DNA of 64,000 nucleotides from Pseudomonas saudimassiliensis (lineage in GTDB: Bacteria > Pseudomonadota > Gammaproteobacteria > Pseudomonadales > Pseudomonadaceae). Under the pieces are notes generated by a model, which was not told the origin of the DNA, searched no databases, and worked only from the letters and a program-made list of their open reading frames with translations. Made by a program: the position numbers and the translations under genes. Position 1 is the stretch's first letter. Each line of letters begins with the position of its first letter. Below, in pieces: positions 50,387 to 58,550 of this stretch. The DNA is taken from positions 2,301,953-2,365,952 of the forward strand of contig NZ_LK391969.1 in assembly GCF_000939975.1 (NCBI RefSeq). The letters run 5' to 3'.

Positions 50387-51259
50387 ATGTTCGCCCCGGC
50401 CAATACCGCCCATTTCACCCTCGCCATGCCCCACCTGGACCACGACTTCAAGGTGCTGGCCTTCCAGGGTACCGAAGCCATCAGCCAGCCCTACTGCTTC
50501 GAACTGGACCTGGTGAGCGAACGGCCGGACCTGGATATCGAAGGGCTGCTCGTCACCGGCTGCCTCTACCACAAGACGCATCAAGTCCCGTACCCCCTGC
50601 CAGAACACAAGACAAGAAGCGTCTTCAAGACCCTCAGCAGCCCCGGCGGCGAGGGCTTCAACGAACTGCGCATCGAAGACAAGGCCGGTGAAGAACAGAT
50701 CTTCATCCACGCCCAGCGCGACTGGGACCAGAACATCCAGCACGACCAGCACATCCGCGTCGGCCACGAACGCCACGACCGCGTCGAAGCCAACAGTTAC
50801 ACCGAACTCCTGGCTGAGGAGCACCACACTACCCACGCTGATCGCAAGACCGAGATCAAGGCCGACGATCACCTGACGGTGGTGGGCAATCAGCATGTGA
50901 AGCTTGGCCAAGGCCAGTTCATCGAAGCCGGCCAAGAAATCCACCTTTCCAGCGGCCTCAAGGTCGTCCTCGATGCCGGCAGCGAAATTACCTTCAAGGT
51001 CGGTGGCAGCTTCTTGAAGATCGATCCGAGTGGAGTCACGTTGGTGGGGCCGAGCGTGAAGATGAATTCAGGTGGAAGCCCGGGCAAAGGCTCAGGAGCC
51101 AAGCCACTGATGCCGGGGGAAACGGTGGCGCCCAAGGTGGCAGAAGGCGGCAACCTGTTGGTGCAGGCGCAGCGTCAGGCATTGATGCGTGTGGCGCCGC
51201 GCTGCGACATCTGCCAGCAATCCGAACAGCCGGCGCAGGCGGAAGGAACTGGGCAATGA
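50387..51259 (+). CDS. Internally deleted VgrG (T6SS spike) protein
   Basis: 290 residues, less than half the usual VgrG length. Residues 1-55 are the normal VgrG N-terminus ([20 protein letters not shown] to DLDIEGLL). At residue 56, near base 50551, the sequence jumps in frame to the region after the OB/gp5 domain (VTGCLYHK ... [13 protein letters not shown] ... [13 protein letters not shown]), then the beta-helix needle ([18 protein letters not shown]), a linker and a Cys pair near the end (CDIC). Nearly all of the gp27-like and gp5 OB core is gone, so a working spike is doubtful, yet the frame is intact, AAAGGG lies 7 nt before the ATG, and the next gene overlaps by ATGA. Confidence 0.88.
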   Translation: MFAPANTAHFTLAMPHLDHDFKVLAFQGTEAISQPYCFELDLVSERPDLDIEGLLVTGCLYHKTHQVPYPLPEHKTRSVFKTLSSPGGEGFNELRIEDKAGEEQIFIHAQRDWDQNIQHDQHIRVGHERHDRVEANSYTELLAEEHHTTHADRKTEIKADDHLTVVGNQHVKLGQGQFIEAGQEIHLSSGLKVVLDAGSEITFKVGGSFLKIDPSGVTLVGPSVKMNSGGSPGKGSGAKPLMPGETVAPKVAEGGNLLVQAQRQALMRVAPRCDICQQSEQPAQAEGTGQ

Positions 51260-52131
51260 GTACAGCTACCCAGTCCTATCTACTGTTTGACGGTGTACTA
51301 CGTGAGCAGCTCCTGCCCTGGCTGTATCTACAGGATGAACCGCTGGAGGTTGAGCCCCTGTACGCATGCACTCCCTGGCGGGAGCTGGCCGATATTGGAC
51401 CTGTGCTGGTGCAGCCACTCTCGAGCAGTGGGCTGCTGATGAATTTGGAGGACGACCTGTCATTGCAGGCCTGCGCGTCGGTACTGCGTAGCAAGGCGCC
51501 AATATTGGTGGTGGCCGACCACCTGCGGCAATTCGTACAGGTCAGCGATACGCTGGCGAGTGACAGTCTGCTGCGTTTTGCCGATCCGCTGGTAGCTCAA
51601 TTCTGGTTAGCCAGCTATAGCCCAGGGGCACTGTCTACCATACTGGGACCGATAGATGAATGGCGAATGGCGGCCCACAGACCTCGATGGGAGGTTCTGG
51701 AACAAACGAAGTGGCTCAGGTTTCATTCGCCCGTGCACATGAGCTCACTTTTACGCGCCAAGCTCGACCACCTGGAGGAACCACAGATCCATGCGTTGGA
51801 ACAGGCCTACCAGCGACGCTTTGCTGACCGGCTTGATAGCTGGTTTGAGCAGACCCAACCTGACTTCAGGGACAAGCATGGCAATCATTGGGGCGACTGG
51901 ATTGTCCGACAATATCAGGCCGCCCAGGCCTGGGGGTTGACGACCGAACGTAGTATCGCCATCTGGTTGGAACTGCATGCTCGGCTCGGCGATGAGGTGT
52001 GCAGTGCCGAGGAGGGCCGGTATGCCGTCTGGCTGACTGATAACTCTCATATGAAGCGCGTCCCTCCGGATGCACGCATTCAGGCTTTCGAAGCCGATTT
52101 TCTCAACTGTCAGCAGAAGGGACTTTCATGA
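51256..52131 (+). CDS. DUF4123 T6SS adaptor (Tap/TEC chaperone)
   Basis: 291 residues. N-terminal DUF4123-like domain ([31 protein letters not shown]) of the adaptor family that loads effectors on VgrG, followed by an all-helical C-terminal part. It lies between vgrG and the effector gene, overlapping each by ATGA, which is the diagnostic position of such adaptors. It probably connects the large effector to the VgrG tip. Confidence 0.85.
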   Translation: MSTATQSYLLFDGVLREQLLPWLYLQDEPLEVEPLYACTPWRELADIGPVLVQPLSSSGLLMNLEDDLSLQACASVLRSKAPILVVADHLRQFVQVSDTLASDSLLRFADPLVAQFWLASYSPGALSTILGPIDEWRMAAHRPRWEVLEQTKWLRFHSPVHMSSLLRAKLDHLEEPQIHALEQAYQRRFADRLDSWFEQTQPDFRDKHGNHWGDWIVRQYQAAQAWGLTTERSIAIWLELHARLGDEVCSAEEGRYAVWLTDNSHMKRVPPDARIQAFEADFLNCQQKGLS

Positions 52132-55100
52132 CGGTCGCACATCCGCTATCCCTCGCGCAGGCCCAACGCAATCAGCAGTTCGAGGACAAGCCTGCCAGTG
52201 CCAATGCACAGTGCCCGCTGCGTGCACAGGAAGTGGCGATCTTCCCGGTACGCTATGCACTGGATGAGTCGCCTGCCAAGGGCTCGTCACAGGGGCCGAA
52301 TCCTCTGCCGACAGGTTTCGACGCCGGGCATCTGCCGCCTCTGGAGTCGCGCAGCTATACACTGCGTCAGCTGCGTGATGGCTGGTTGTATGTCTGGGAC
52401 GAAGTGGCGCGCACCTTTCATGAGTACCGCGTACAGGGCCATCTGTTCACCCGGATGGTCTGGACAGAGCGGGAGCTGGGGCAGGACGCGCGCGACAATG
52501 CCGGCGAGCCCCGACCCTATCTGCTTTACCCGCGCAGCAGTCGTCTGCGCCTGGCTTACTCGCCGATGCAATGGACATGGCGCATCTGCGAACGAATGCG
52601 CAGCAATGTTCAGCAGCAGACGCAGTGGATGCGCGACCTGGATCTGGGCAGCTACTGCAACGGCCTGCAGATTGCCCATGGCGCCCCGTTGCGCACTCTG
52701 GGCGACTGTGTAGCCGATATCAGCAGCGCCGGAGCGGTCCCCGGTTTCGAGACGACCTTCGTGCCCACCACGGGGGAGCCGAACAGCGAACACCCGGCCA
52801 TGCAAGTCAAACCCGGCATCAGCGATGCTCAGGTGTTGGGCGCGGTACCGGATCAGGATACGGCCTTGTTTATCGCGCTGGATGATCCTCTGGCGGTCAT
52901 TCAGGATCTGAACATGCAGCTCAACGGTCGTCTGGCAGAGATCGGCGAGTTCGACATCCAGTACCGCAACACCATTCAAAGTGCTCTGGCTGTGCATCAG
53001 GCCTGCGGCGTCGACCTGGACGCAGTCATGCCGACGGCGGTGAAGGACGACCTGCAGCAGCGGCTTGCATTCACTGCCGATGCGCACCGCTTTCTCACCA
53101 GCTATGCCTATGCGCATGGTGGCGCGTATGCTGAGTTAGGTGCGGTTGCCGGCGCCTTGCACGCACACCAGATCGATGTGGATATCATGCGCGACAAGTG
53201 GCAGGTGTCGCACAACCATCCGGCATGGGGCGACATGTCCAGGGACTGGCAGGCCAAGAACACCTGGCGTAACGATGTTCGCTATGACGAAGTCTGCACC
53301 TTCCTGAATGAGCGTGCTGACGAGTTGCTGCGTCTGCGTCGTCACGTCCAGGCTTGCGAGACCGACCTGATACGCTGGCTGGAACGTCTCCGGCCGGAAC
53401 CCGAAGCGCTTTTTCACGATACCTGTAACGCCCAACAGAGCGTCGAGCTGCTTGAATGGGTCGAAGGAATCGCGCAAAGCCTGGGGGGCTGCAGCAGCGA
53501 TGAAGTGGACTCGCCCGCGCTGAACAACAGCATCATGCGGCTGGCCCAGGTCGAATTCCAGGGGCAGTCATGGCTGTACCGCCAGGTGGCCGAGGAAAAC
53601 AGTCTTGTAGGTCTGGCATTGTTCAATTTCAACCAGGAACTGGCCCAGGCCCTGGAACAGATCGCCTACAACTACAGCACCAACGGAACAATCGACGGTC
53701 TGGGGCAACAGCCTGACATCAGTGGTCAGATCAATACCGGGGGTGACTTCTGGCAGCGCATGCTCAAAGGTGTGGGGAATGCCCAGGATGTACTCAGCCT
53801 GGAAGCGGTGCAAAACAGCCGCCTCTATCAGTCCCTGTCGGAGACCGCTCGCCTGAGCATGGACGCGCTGCGTCAGGCCACGCTTGAGACCGCCCGTGAC
53901 GTGTGGAATCGACTGTCGACCTTGTTCTTGCCGGCACTTCAGGCCCAGGCCAATAACCAGGCGACGGCGGTGCGAGTACTGCGCTTTTCGCTCACCCAGA
54001 TCGTGGTAAGCCATGAGGTTTCTGACATGGTCGCCTTGAAGCTTAACGAAAACTTCCCCCGTGAGCAGCAGCAATGGACCATGGACCAACAGGCAATAGC
54101 CAAGCAGCAGCGAGGTCAGCAAGGAACACTGAGAAGATCAGGCAATTGGTACGACAAGAAGTCAGCGCGCAAGGATCTGCGAGCACTGGATGTGGCGATG
54201 CAGGACCACCAAAATAACCGGCCCCGGCATGTATATGGCGTATTGAAAGGCCAGTCCCGCAGCACCACGCTCAGCGTTCAACAGCTTGAGGTGTTGCTGT
54301 TTACGGTTGGCCAGTCCGAAGTGCAAACCCAGCTGCACCTCAAGGCGACCAGCCCCGCTGCCTATGCCGCTCGCACCAAAGCCTGGGTCGATCTCAATCT
54401 GGGCGGAACGCTGCCCGCGCTACTGGCCGGCCTGGGCCTGTGGAACTTGATGGTGACCACCCATGCGGTGCATTACGACGGCTACCTCACCGGTGCGGAG
54501 AAGAACCAGTTGCTCACCTCGTTGGCTACTGCCGGCTCGCTGCTGATGGCGCTGATGGTGATGCCGATGTGGGCGCGAGTTGGGAATATGGTGGGGGTGA
54601 TCCGAGGCCAGACACTTGAACTGGCCCAGGCAGGGGCACGAGTTTGGTTGAAAGAAAGCCAATTTACCCACGCCAAACTCGCCCAGCGCCTTATTGCCCG
54701 CACCGTTGGCATGGCGGCACTGAATGTCATTGCGGCAGCAAGCGAGATTGCGCAGATCGACCGACAGATGGAGCGGGCGACCAGCCAGGAGCAGACCGTG
54801 GCCCTCAACCTGCAGTTAGGCTCACTTTATGCGATGGGGTTCCTGGGCTCTATCCAGATGTTTGGCAGTCTCTCAGGCTTGTATTTTAACTTCGCTTGGG
54901 TCATGGGTGGCTGGATGGTCGGCTTGCTGGCCATTGTAGGTCTGATCTATCTGGTCGCCAGCGTACTGGTCAGCCTCTATCACCGTGAGGGTTTGCGACT
55001 CTGGTTGTACCAGAGCTACTGGGGAAGGGCCGCCATTCCGATGGATTACACCGATGAAGCCCACGGGCAGAGTCTGTGGCAACTGGCGCAGATCTGTCTG

Positions 55101-55718
55101 ACCCCGGGCGTCAGCGTCCGCTCGACCAATAACCCCCATTGGAATGGGCTCGATGGTGCCTGGCTGCAGATCAGCCTGCCTGCCCAGCTGGCAGGCCAGA
55201 GTTGCGAGATCAGGGCCGTATTTGTGCGCAAGACCGGCGGGTTTCTATGGAGCAAAAGCGTGATCGCGCTGGAACAGCAGGCATACGACCGCCTGGGCGG
55301 TGGCTACTGGAGCCCGACATTGGAGGACGACCCGCTTTCACATATGCCCCCCGTTGATAACAACGACAAGCTACCGGGTGACCTTGGTTACACCGCTGAG
55401 GCCAGTTATTACCACTGGCGCACCTGGATACCGGTCAGCGGTGCTTCCTATGTTGAGCTTGAACTGAGCTACCCGGAACTGGACAAGGCACGTGAACCCA
55501 TGCGCTTCATGTTCAGAGCCAACCTGATGAACGCAACCCGAACCGCCGAGCTGATCAGCGATCCGCTGTCGAATAGCCCTGTGGAAGGAGAGCTCCTCTC
55601 ACGCGCCGTCGTAAAGCCACAAATGATTACCCTGCCAGCACCTTTTATGGAGACTTCAGATGTTCTCACGCAAATCCCTGACCTTGCCGCCACAACTGGA
55701 CTGGCAGCACAAGGATGA
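52128..55718 (+). CDS. VasX / BTH_I2691-like membrane-targeting T6SS effector
   Basis: 1196 residues. The N-terminus (CPLRAQEVAIFPVRYALDE ... RSYTLRQLRDGWLYVWDE) is the conserved VasX-type/BTH_I2691-family cargo domain. A long helical middle follows. Residues about 750-955 hold several hydrophobic helices (LPALLAGLGLWNLMV, AGSLLMALMVMPMW, GWMVGLLAIVGLIYLVASVL), in keeping with pore formation in the target inner membrane, and a soluble C-terminal domain (about 965-1196) ends the protein. No catalytic motif was recognised. Cargo role follows from vgrG and DUF4123 upstream and a membrane protein overlapping its 3' end by 59 nt. Pore formation is inferred from the family. Confidence 0.85.
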   Translation: MTVAHPLSLAQAQRNQQFEDKPASANAQCPLRAQEVAIFPVRYALDESPAKGSSQGPNPLPTGFDAGHLPPLESRSYTLRQLRDGWLYVWDEVARTFHEYRVQGHLFTRMVWTERELGQDARDNAGEPRPYLLYPRSSRLRLAYSPMQWTWRICERMRSNVQQQTQWMRDLDLGSYCNGLQIAHGAPLRTLGDCVADISSAGAVPGFETTFVPTTGEPNSEHPAMQVKPGISDAQVLGAVPDQDTALFIALDDPLAVIQDLNMQLNGRLAEIGEFDIQYRNTIQSALAVHQACGVDLDAVMPTAVKDDLQQRLAFTADAHRFLTSYAYAHGGAYAELGAVAGALHAHQIDVDIMRDKWQVSHNHPAWGDMSRDWQAKNTWRNDVRYDEVCTFLNERADELLRLRRHVQACETDLIRWLERLRPEPEALFHDTCNAQQSVELLEWVEGIAQSLGGCSSDEVDSPALNNSIMRLAQVEFQGQSWLYRQVAEENSLVGLALFNFNQELAQALEQIAYNYSTNGTIDGLGQQPDISGQINTGGDFWQRMLKGVGNAQDVLSLEAVQNSRLYQSLSETARLSMDALRQATLETARDVWNRLSTLFLPALQAQANNQATAVRVLRFSLTQIVVSHEVSDMVALKLNENFPREQQQWTMDQQAIAKQQRGQQGTLRRSGNWYDKKSARKDLRALDVAMQDHQNNRPRHVYGVLKGQSRSTTLSVQQLEVLLFTVGQSEVQTQLHLKATSPAAYAARTKAWVDLNLGGTLPALLAGLGLWNLMVTTHAVHYDGYLTGAEKNQLLTSLATAGSLLMALMVMPMWARVGNMVGVIRGQTLELAQAGARVWLKESQFTHAKLAQRLIARTVGMAALNVIAAASEIAQIDRQMERATSQEQTVALNLQLGSLYAMGFLGSIQMFGSLSGLYFNFAWVMGGWMVGLLAIVGLIYLVASVLVSLYHREGLRLWLYQSYWGRAAIPMDYTDEAHGQSLWQLAQICLTPGVSVRSTNNPHWNGLDGAWLQISLPAQLAGQSCEIRAVFVRKTGGFLWSKSVIALEQQAYDRLGGGYWSPTLEDDPLSHMPPVDNNDKLPGDLGYTAEASYYHWRTWIPVSGASYVELELSYPELDKAREPMRFMFRANLMNATRTAELISDPLSNSPVEGELLSRAVVKPQMITLPAPFMETSDVLTQIPDLAATTGLAAQG

Positions 55719-56409
55719 GCCGGCTCTGGCCGAGTGGTCGCTGAAGGCTCGGCCCTATAACACAGATATTGCCAATGGAATTGCAGCCTTCTTCTTGATC
55801 GTTCAAATACCCTGTCTTTATTGGTTGCTTCCATCAATGGCATCGGATCTGGGGGATCAGTTACTTATTGGTGGCTTGCTTTATATGGTTGTCATGAGTG
55901 GGGCTTTCAGCATGACCCACCAGACAACCAAATTCGCCTACCGGCTCACTTCCTCCGGGCTGGAGTTCTGCGAATGGAAGGAATTTCCCGAGTGGCTGCC
56001 CCGGCTGCTGAAGTGGGCGGGCGGCATTACCGGCGTGGCGATGCTGATGTTGGCCACGGTGCACCCGGCGGCGCTGATCGGCGCCATTGCCGGGCCGGGC
56101 TTGATGGGGCTGATGTACCTGCGGATGGGGACGTCCAGTCAGTTCCGAAGGATGCATGAGCAGTTTCACCAGGGTTTTCATCCGTGGACTGATTTTACCA
56201 GGATGATCGTATTCCGGCGGCGCGCGATCATAGGTTTGGATTTTACCTACTTCAATCCAATGTCCGACGAAGGAAAGGGGCGGATGATTGATACGGACCG
56301 CTTACTCTACTGCCGCAAAGCCCAGCTCGACGACCTGATTACCATCATCCGCGAGCAACTGCCCGAATCCACGCCCTATGAAGAGGCCTATATCCCCATC
56401 TATGCCTGA
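55660..56409 (+). CDS. Probable polytopic immunity protein for the VasX-like effector
   Basis: 249 residues. Soluble N-terminus (LTLPPQLDWQHKDEPALAEW), two hydrophobic helices (about 40-60 and 67-85), a third hydrophobic block (about 118-152; WAGGITGVAMLMLATVHP) and a cytoplasmic C-terminus. An inner-membrane protein encoded against a membrane-acting effector is the expected immunity arrangement, as with TsiV2 for VasX. It starts 59 nt inside the effector gene with GGAG 7 nt before the ATG. I recognise no named domain. Confidence 0.75.
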   Translation: MFSRKSLTLPPQLDWQHKDEPALAEWSLKARPYNTDIANGIAAFFLIVQIPCLYWLLPSMASDLGDQLLIGGLLYMVVMSGAFSMTHQTTKFAYRLTSSGLEFCEWKEFPEWLPRLLKWAGGITGVAMLMLATVHPAALIGAIAGPGLMGLMYLRMGTSSQFRRMHEQFHQGFHPWTDFTRMIVFRRRAIIGLDFTYFNPMSDEGKGRMIDTDRLLYCRKAQLDDLITIIREQLPESTPYEEAYIPIYA

Positions 56410-56475
56410 TGGCGTGATATTGCCCATGGAGATTGCCAGCCGAAAAGACGCAGCTGGTTGCAACGGAGACTGCAG

Positions 56476-56607
56476 ATGTTTACACCCAAACCCCTGACGC
56501 TGCCTCCCCAGCTGGACTGGCAGTACAAGGATGAGCCGGCATTGGCGGAATGGTCGTTGAAGGCCCGAGCGTATAACACTGATATCGGAGTTTGGGGGAA
56601 TCGATGA
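56476..56607 (+). pseudogene. Truncated duplicate of the immunity gene 5' end
   Basis: 43-codon frame. Its first 37 residues match the first 37 of the immunity protein at 55660 at 32 positions (shared core LTLPPQLDWQ...KDEPALAEW), and the upstream sequence GGAGACTGCAGATG mirrors GGAGACTTCAGATG of the full gene. Homology ends abruptly after NTDI, then GVWGNR and stop. The stop overlaps the start of the DUF3304 gene (ATGA), so the stub may now serve as its translational leader. It is a relic of immunity-gene duplication or effector-immunity cassette exchange. Confidence 0.85.
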
Positions 56608-57068
56608 CTAACCTCTACCGAAAGTGGTTATCCATCCCCAAGGCCATCCGCTGGCCAATGGTGATCCTCTTTTACTTGCTTATGATCGGCGGCTATCTAC
56701 TTTGGCAATACCAGCGCCCGGGGGACGCCTTTCTCTATGGATATAACCATACGGATCGGCCAGTTTTTAGTTTTTGGGTCAATGACAACTGGGGGGGGAA
56801 TGGCGGGGTTACCTGCTGCTGGCGCATCCGTGGAGACACCTTGAAGGTAGTCTGGATTGTAGATGTTACCCAGGAGCAGTTCGATGAAGGCCTGAAGGAG
56901 GAGCGCTATGAAATAGAAGTTCCAAACCCTCCCAGGCAGCGGAACGATGACGCGCTGCATGTACATTTCCTGCCAGGTAACCAGGTACGTTTGGGCTGGA
57001 ACCAAAGCGCCGGTAGTCCGTTGAAAGAAGAGTTGGCGGACTACTATTATCAAAGGAATGCTCAATGA
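56604..57068 (+). CDS. DUF3304 family protein, possible accessory immunity protein
   Basis: 154 residues. One N-terminal membrane helix (WPMVILFYLLMIGGYLLW), then a periplasmic domain with the DUF3304 features FSFWVNDNWGGNGGVTCCWRI, a Gly-rich stretch leading to a conserved CCWR. DUF3304 genes are frequent next to T6SS effectors and are thought of as immunity or accessory lipoproteins; this one has a helix anchor and no lipobox. It starts within the stop of the duplicated immunity stub and overlaps the next gene by ATGA. Confidence 0.8.
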   Translation: MTNLYRKWLSIPKAIRWPMVILFYLLMIGGYLLWQYQRPGDAFLYGYNHTDRPVFSFWVNDNWGGNGGVTCCWRIRGDTLKVVWIVDVTQEQFDEGLKEERYEIEVPNPPRQRNDDALHVHFLPGNQVRLGWNQSAGSPLKEELADYYYQRNAQ

Positions 57069-57265
57069 CGAACCGGAGCTTCCATGATATGGAGGCGGTG
57101 ATAGGTGGGAACCGTGGAATAGCCTACACCCTGGGTCCTGATGCCCTGCTCAGCGAGGGCGAAATAATCGAGCTGCGCCCGGGAGATACTAGCGTCGCGC
57201 TGGAGCGGACCGGGCCTTATCGGCTGGATAGTATTAGGTATCTGCAGCCCAAGGACTCCGTATGA
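57065..57265 (+). CDS. Small soluble protein of unknown function in the immunity cluster
   Basis: 66 residues, not recognised. No signal peptide or helix anchor; contains GGNRGIAYTLGPDALLSEGE and an acidic-basic mixed C-terminus. The start and the stop both overlap the neighbouring genes by ATGA, which supports real translation as part of a DUF3304 - small - DUF6708 chain. It could be a remnant of a larger protein. Confidence 0.6.
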   Translation: MTNRSFHDMEAVIGGNRGIAYTLGPDALLSEGEIIELRPGDTSVALERTGPYRLDSIRYLQPKDSV

Positions 57266-58266
57266 TTCAACCCGCAGGAGGCACCAGCAGAAAGGGCCTG
57301 TTCTCCCGTGATGACTACCTTGCCCCGCCACATATTCCGACTGGCCAACCAGCCAGCGACATGCTGAATATCATCTGGCGCAAGAACGACGTGTTTCTTG
57401 ATATTGGCGAGTACAGTATCGGCTCGGCAGTGATGGTTATGTGGCCGGTATTTATGATTTTTCTATTGGTGGGAGCCTATACCCGGGAACCGCTTCCAGA
57501 GCTGACTCAACTGATCTTTGATCGGAGGAGGGGTTATTCTTGGTATACCCGCTCTGATCATTGCTTATAGCTTGACCCAACCAGTCCCCCCACCGACCCG
57601 CTTCAACCGGCAGCGGCGTGTGGTATGCGTGACCTTGAAGGATGGTAGCCATTGGATAGTGCCGTGGGAGCAGGTTGAGGCGCAGGCCGTGGCAGTGGAC
57701 AACATCGGGCAGCACGGCAAAACGACTCAAGGGCTGCTGATGGTCGGTTTCACCAATCCTGATCCGAAGGCTTATGAATCGGATAAACACTACAGCATTG
57801 GCTTCAGTTGTGGCGGCGGCACTACCGCCATGTGCCTCTGGGAATGTATTCGGAGTTATATGGAAGTCGGCCCGGACGCAGTTCCAGACACTCGCCTCGG
57901 AAAACGACCTTATGAAGAAACACAGATAGCGTCCATCGTGACCAGCCTGCGCAAGGGTGATATCAAGGATGTCTTGCATGGTTTGTTCTTCGTAATCTTT
58001 CTAGGTACTTACTTCGCCGAGAAGTTACAGAACCTGAAACTGACATACCCCCCCCCGATCTTACCGACCCGCTCCCCCTCGAGTGGTCCAAACCTCTCCC
58101 GCCTGAAAAGTGGGCCAAACGATCTCCGGCGCTGGAACAAGCCATCGCTGAACGCGAAATTGAGCTGGCCGAGGAGCAAGTTCTCAAGGAAGCCGCTGAA
58201 GCCGTAGCGAAAGCCGCTTTGCGTGCTGACCCCAGGCCGGCTAAATCCAACTGGCCTACGGAGTGA
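57262..58266 (+). pseudogene. DUF6708 family membrane protein gene with two opposite frameshifts
   Basis: Read in one frame only to 57570 and in another from 57518 to 58207. A continuous product of about 334 residues appears if one T of TTT at 57517-57519 is removed and one C is added to the C9 run at 58048-58056. The restored protein has an N-terminal soluble part, two membrane helices (IGSAVMVMWPVFMIFLLVG and ILIGGGVILGIPALIIAY), the DUF6708-type segment RFNRQRRVVCVTLKDGSHW, and a long charged C-terminal helix (ALEQAIAEREIELAEEQ) ending at TGA 58264-58266. DUF6708 proteins occur in T6SS effector-immunity loci. Could be decay, phase variation at the C tract, or sequencing errors. Confidence 0.78.
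58048..58056 (+). repeat. C9 homopolymer tract inside the DUF6708 gene
   Basis: Nine consecutive C at the second frameshift point. Ten (or seven) would restore the C-terminal frame. Tracts of this kind are prone to slippage, in the cell and in sequencing. Confidence 0.9.
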
Positions 58267-58550
58267 CGATGTCCGTGCATCCACTGCACCCAATCCAGAC
58301 ACTGAAGCACTGAACCTGCACCTCAAGGGGGCGATGCTGGCGGTGGCAAGCAGCACGCTCTCGGCTGCATAAGAATCAGCTATCAACATTCTGAGCTTTT
58401 CCTAAGCCGATCTAATTGTCTGTTTTCATAAACATTAATGCATCAGATGAGCCGCCCATACGGCTCGCTTACAGCTAGGTTCTGCCTATCATTACCTGCC
58501 ATGGCATGGCAATTGCTGTTCACGGTGTGTCTTGATAAGGAGCTCAACCC
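58267..58550. promoter_or_regulatory. Upstream region of the nitrate assimilation operon
   Basis: 284 nt without a convincing gene. The first part (58268-58372) keeps an open frame without start that ends STLSAA and stop, perhaps a gene remnant. Two TGCACC half-sites at 58285 and 58317, 32 bp apart, resemble halves of NtrC boxes. A 6-bp hairpin GAGCCG/CGGCTC with loop CCCATA lies at 58449-58466, upstream of the promoter. A perfect palindrome TGCCATGGCATGGCA is at 58497-58511, overlapping the sigma-54 -24 element. Confidence 0.5.
58502..58517 (+). promoter_or_regulatory. Sigma-54 (RpoN) promoter of the nitrate operon
   Basis: TGGCATG-GCAA-TTGCT, one mismatch to the consensus TGGCACG-N4-TTGCW, with exactly 10 nt between the invariant GG (58503-58504) and GC (58515-58516). 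Initiation about 12 nt downstream would leave a leader of roughly 24 nt holding AAGGAG before the GTG start. Fits nitrogen control by RpoN and NtrC. Confidence 0.8.

Noticed and set aside
58449-58466. ANTAR/NasT antitermination leader hairpin
   Set aside because: The 6-nt loop CCCATA lacks the A at position 1 and G at position 4 expected for ANTAR targets, and the hairpin lies upstream of the likely sigma-54 start site.
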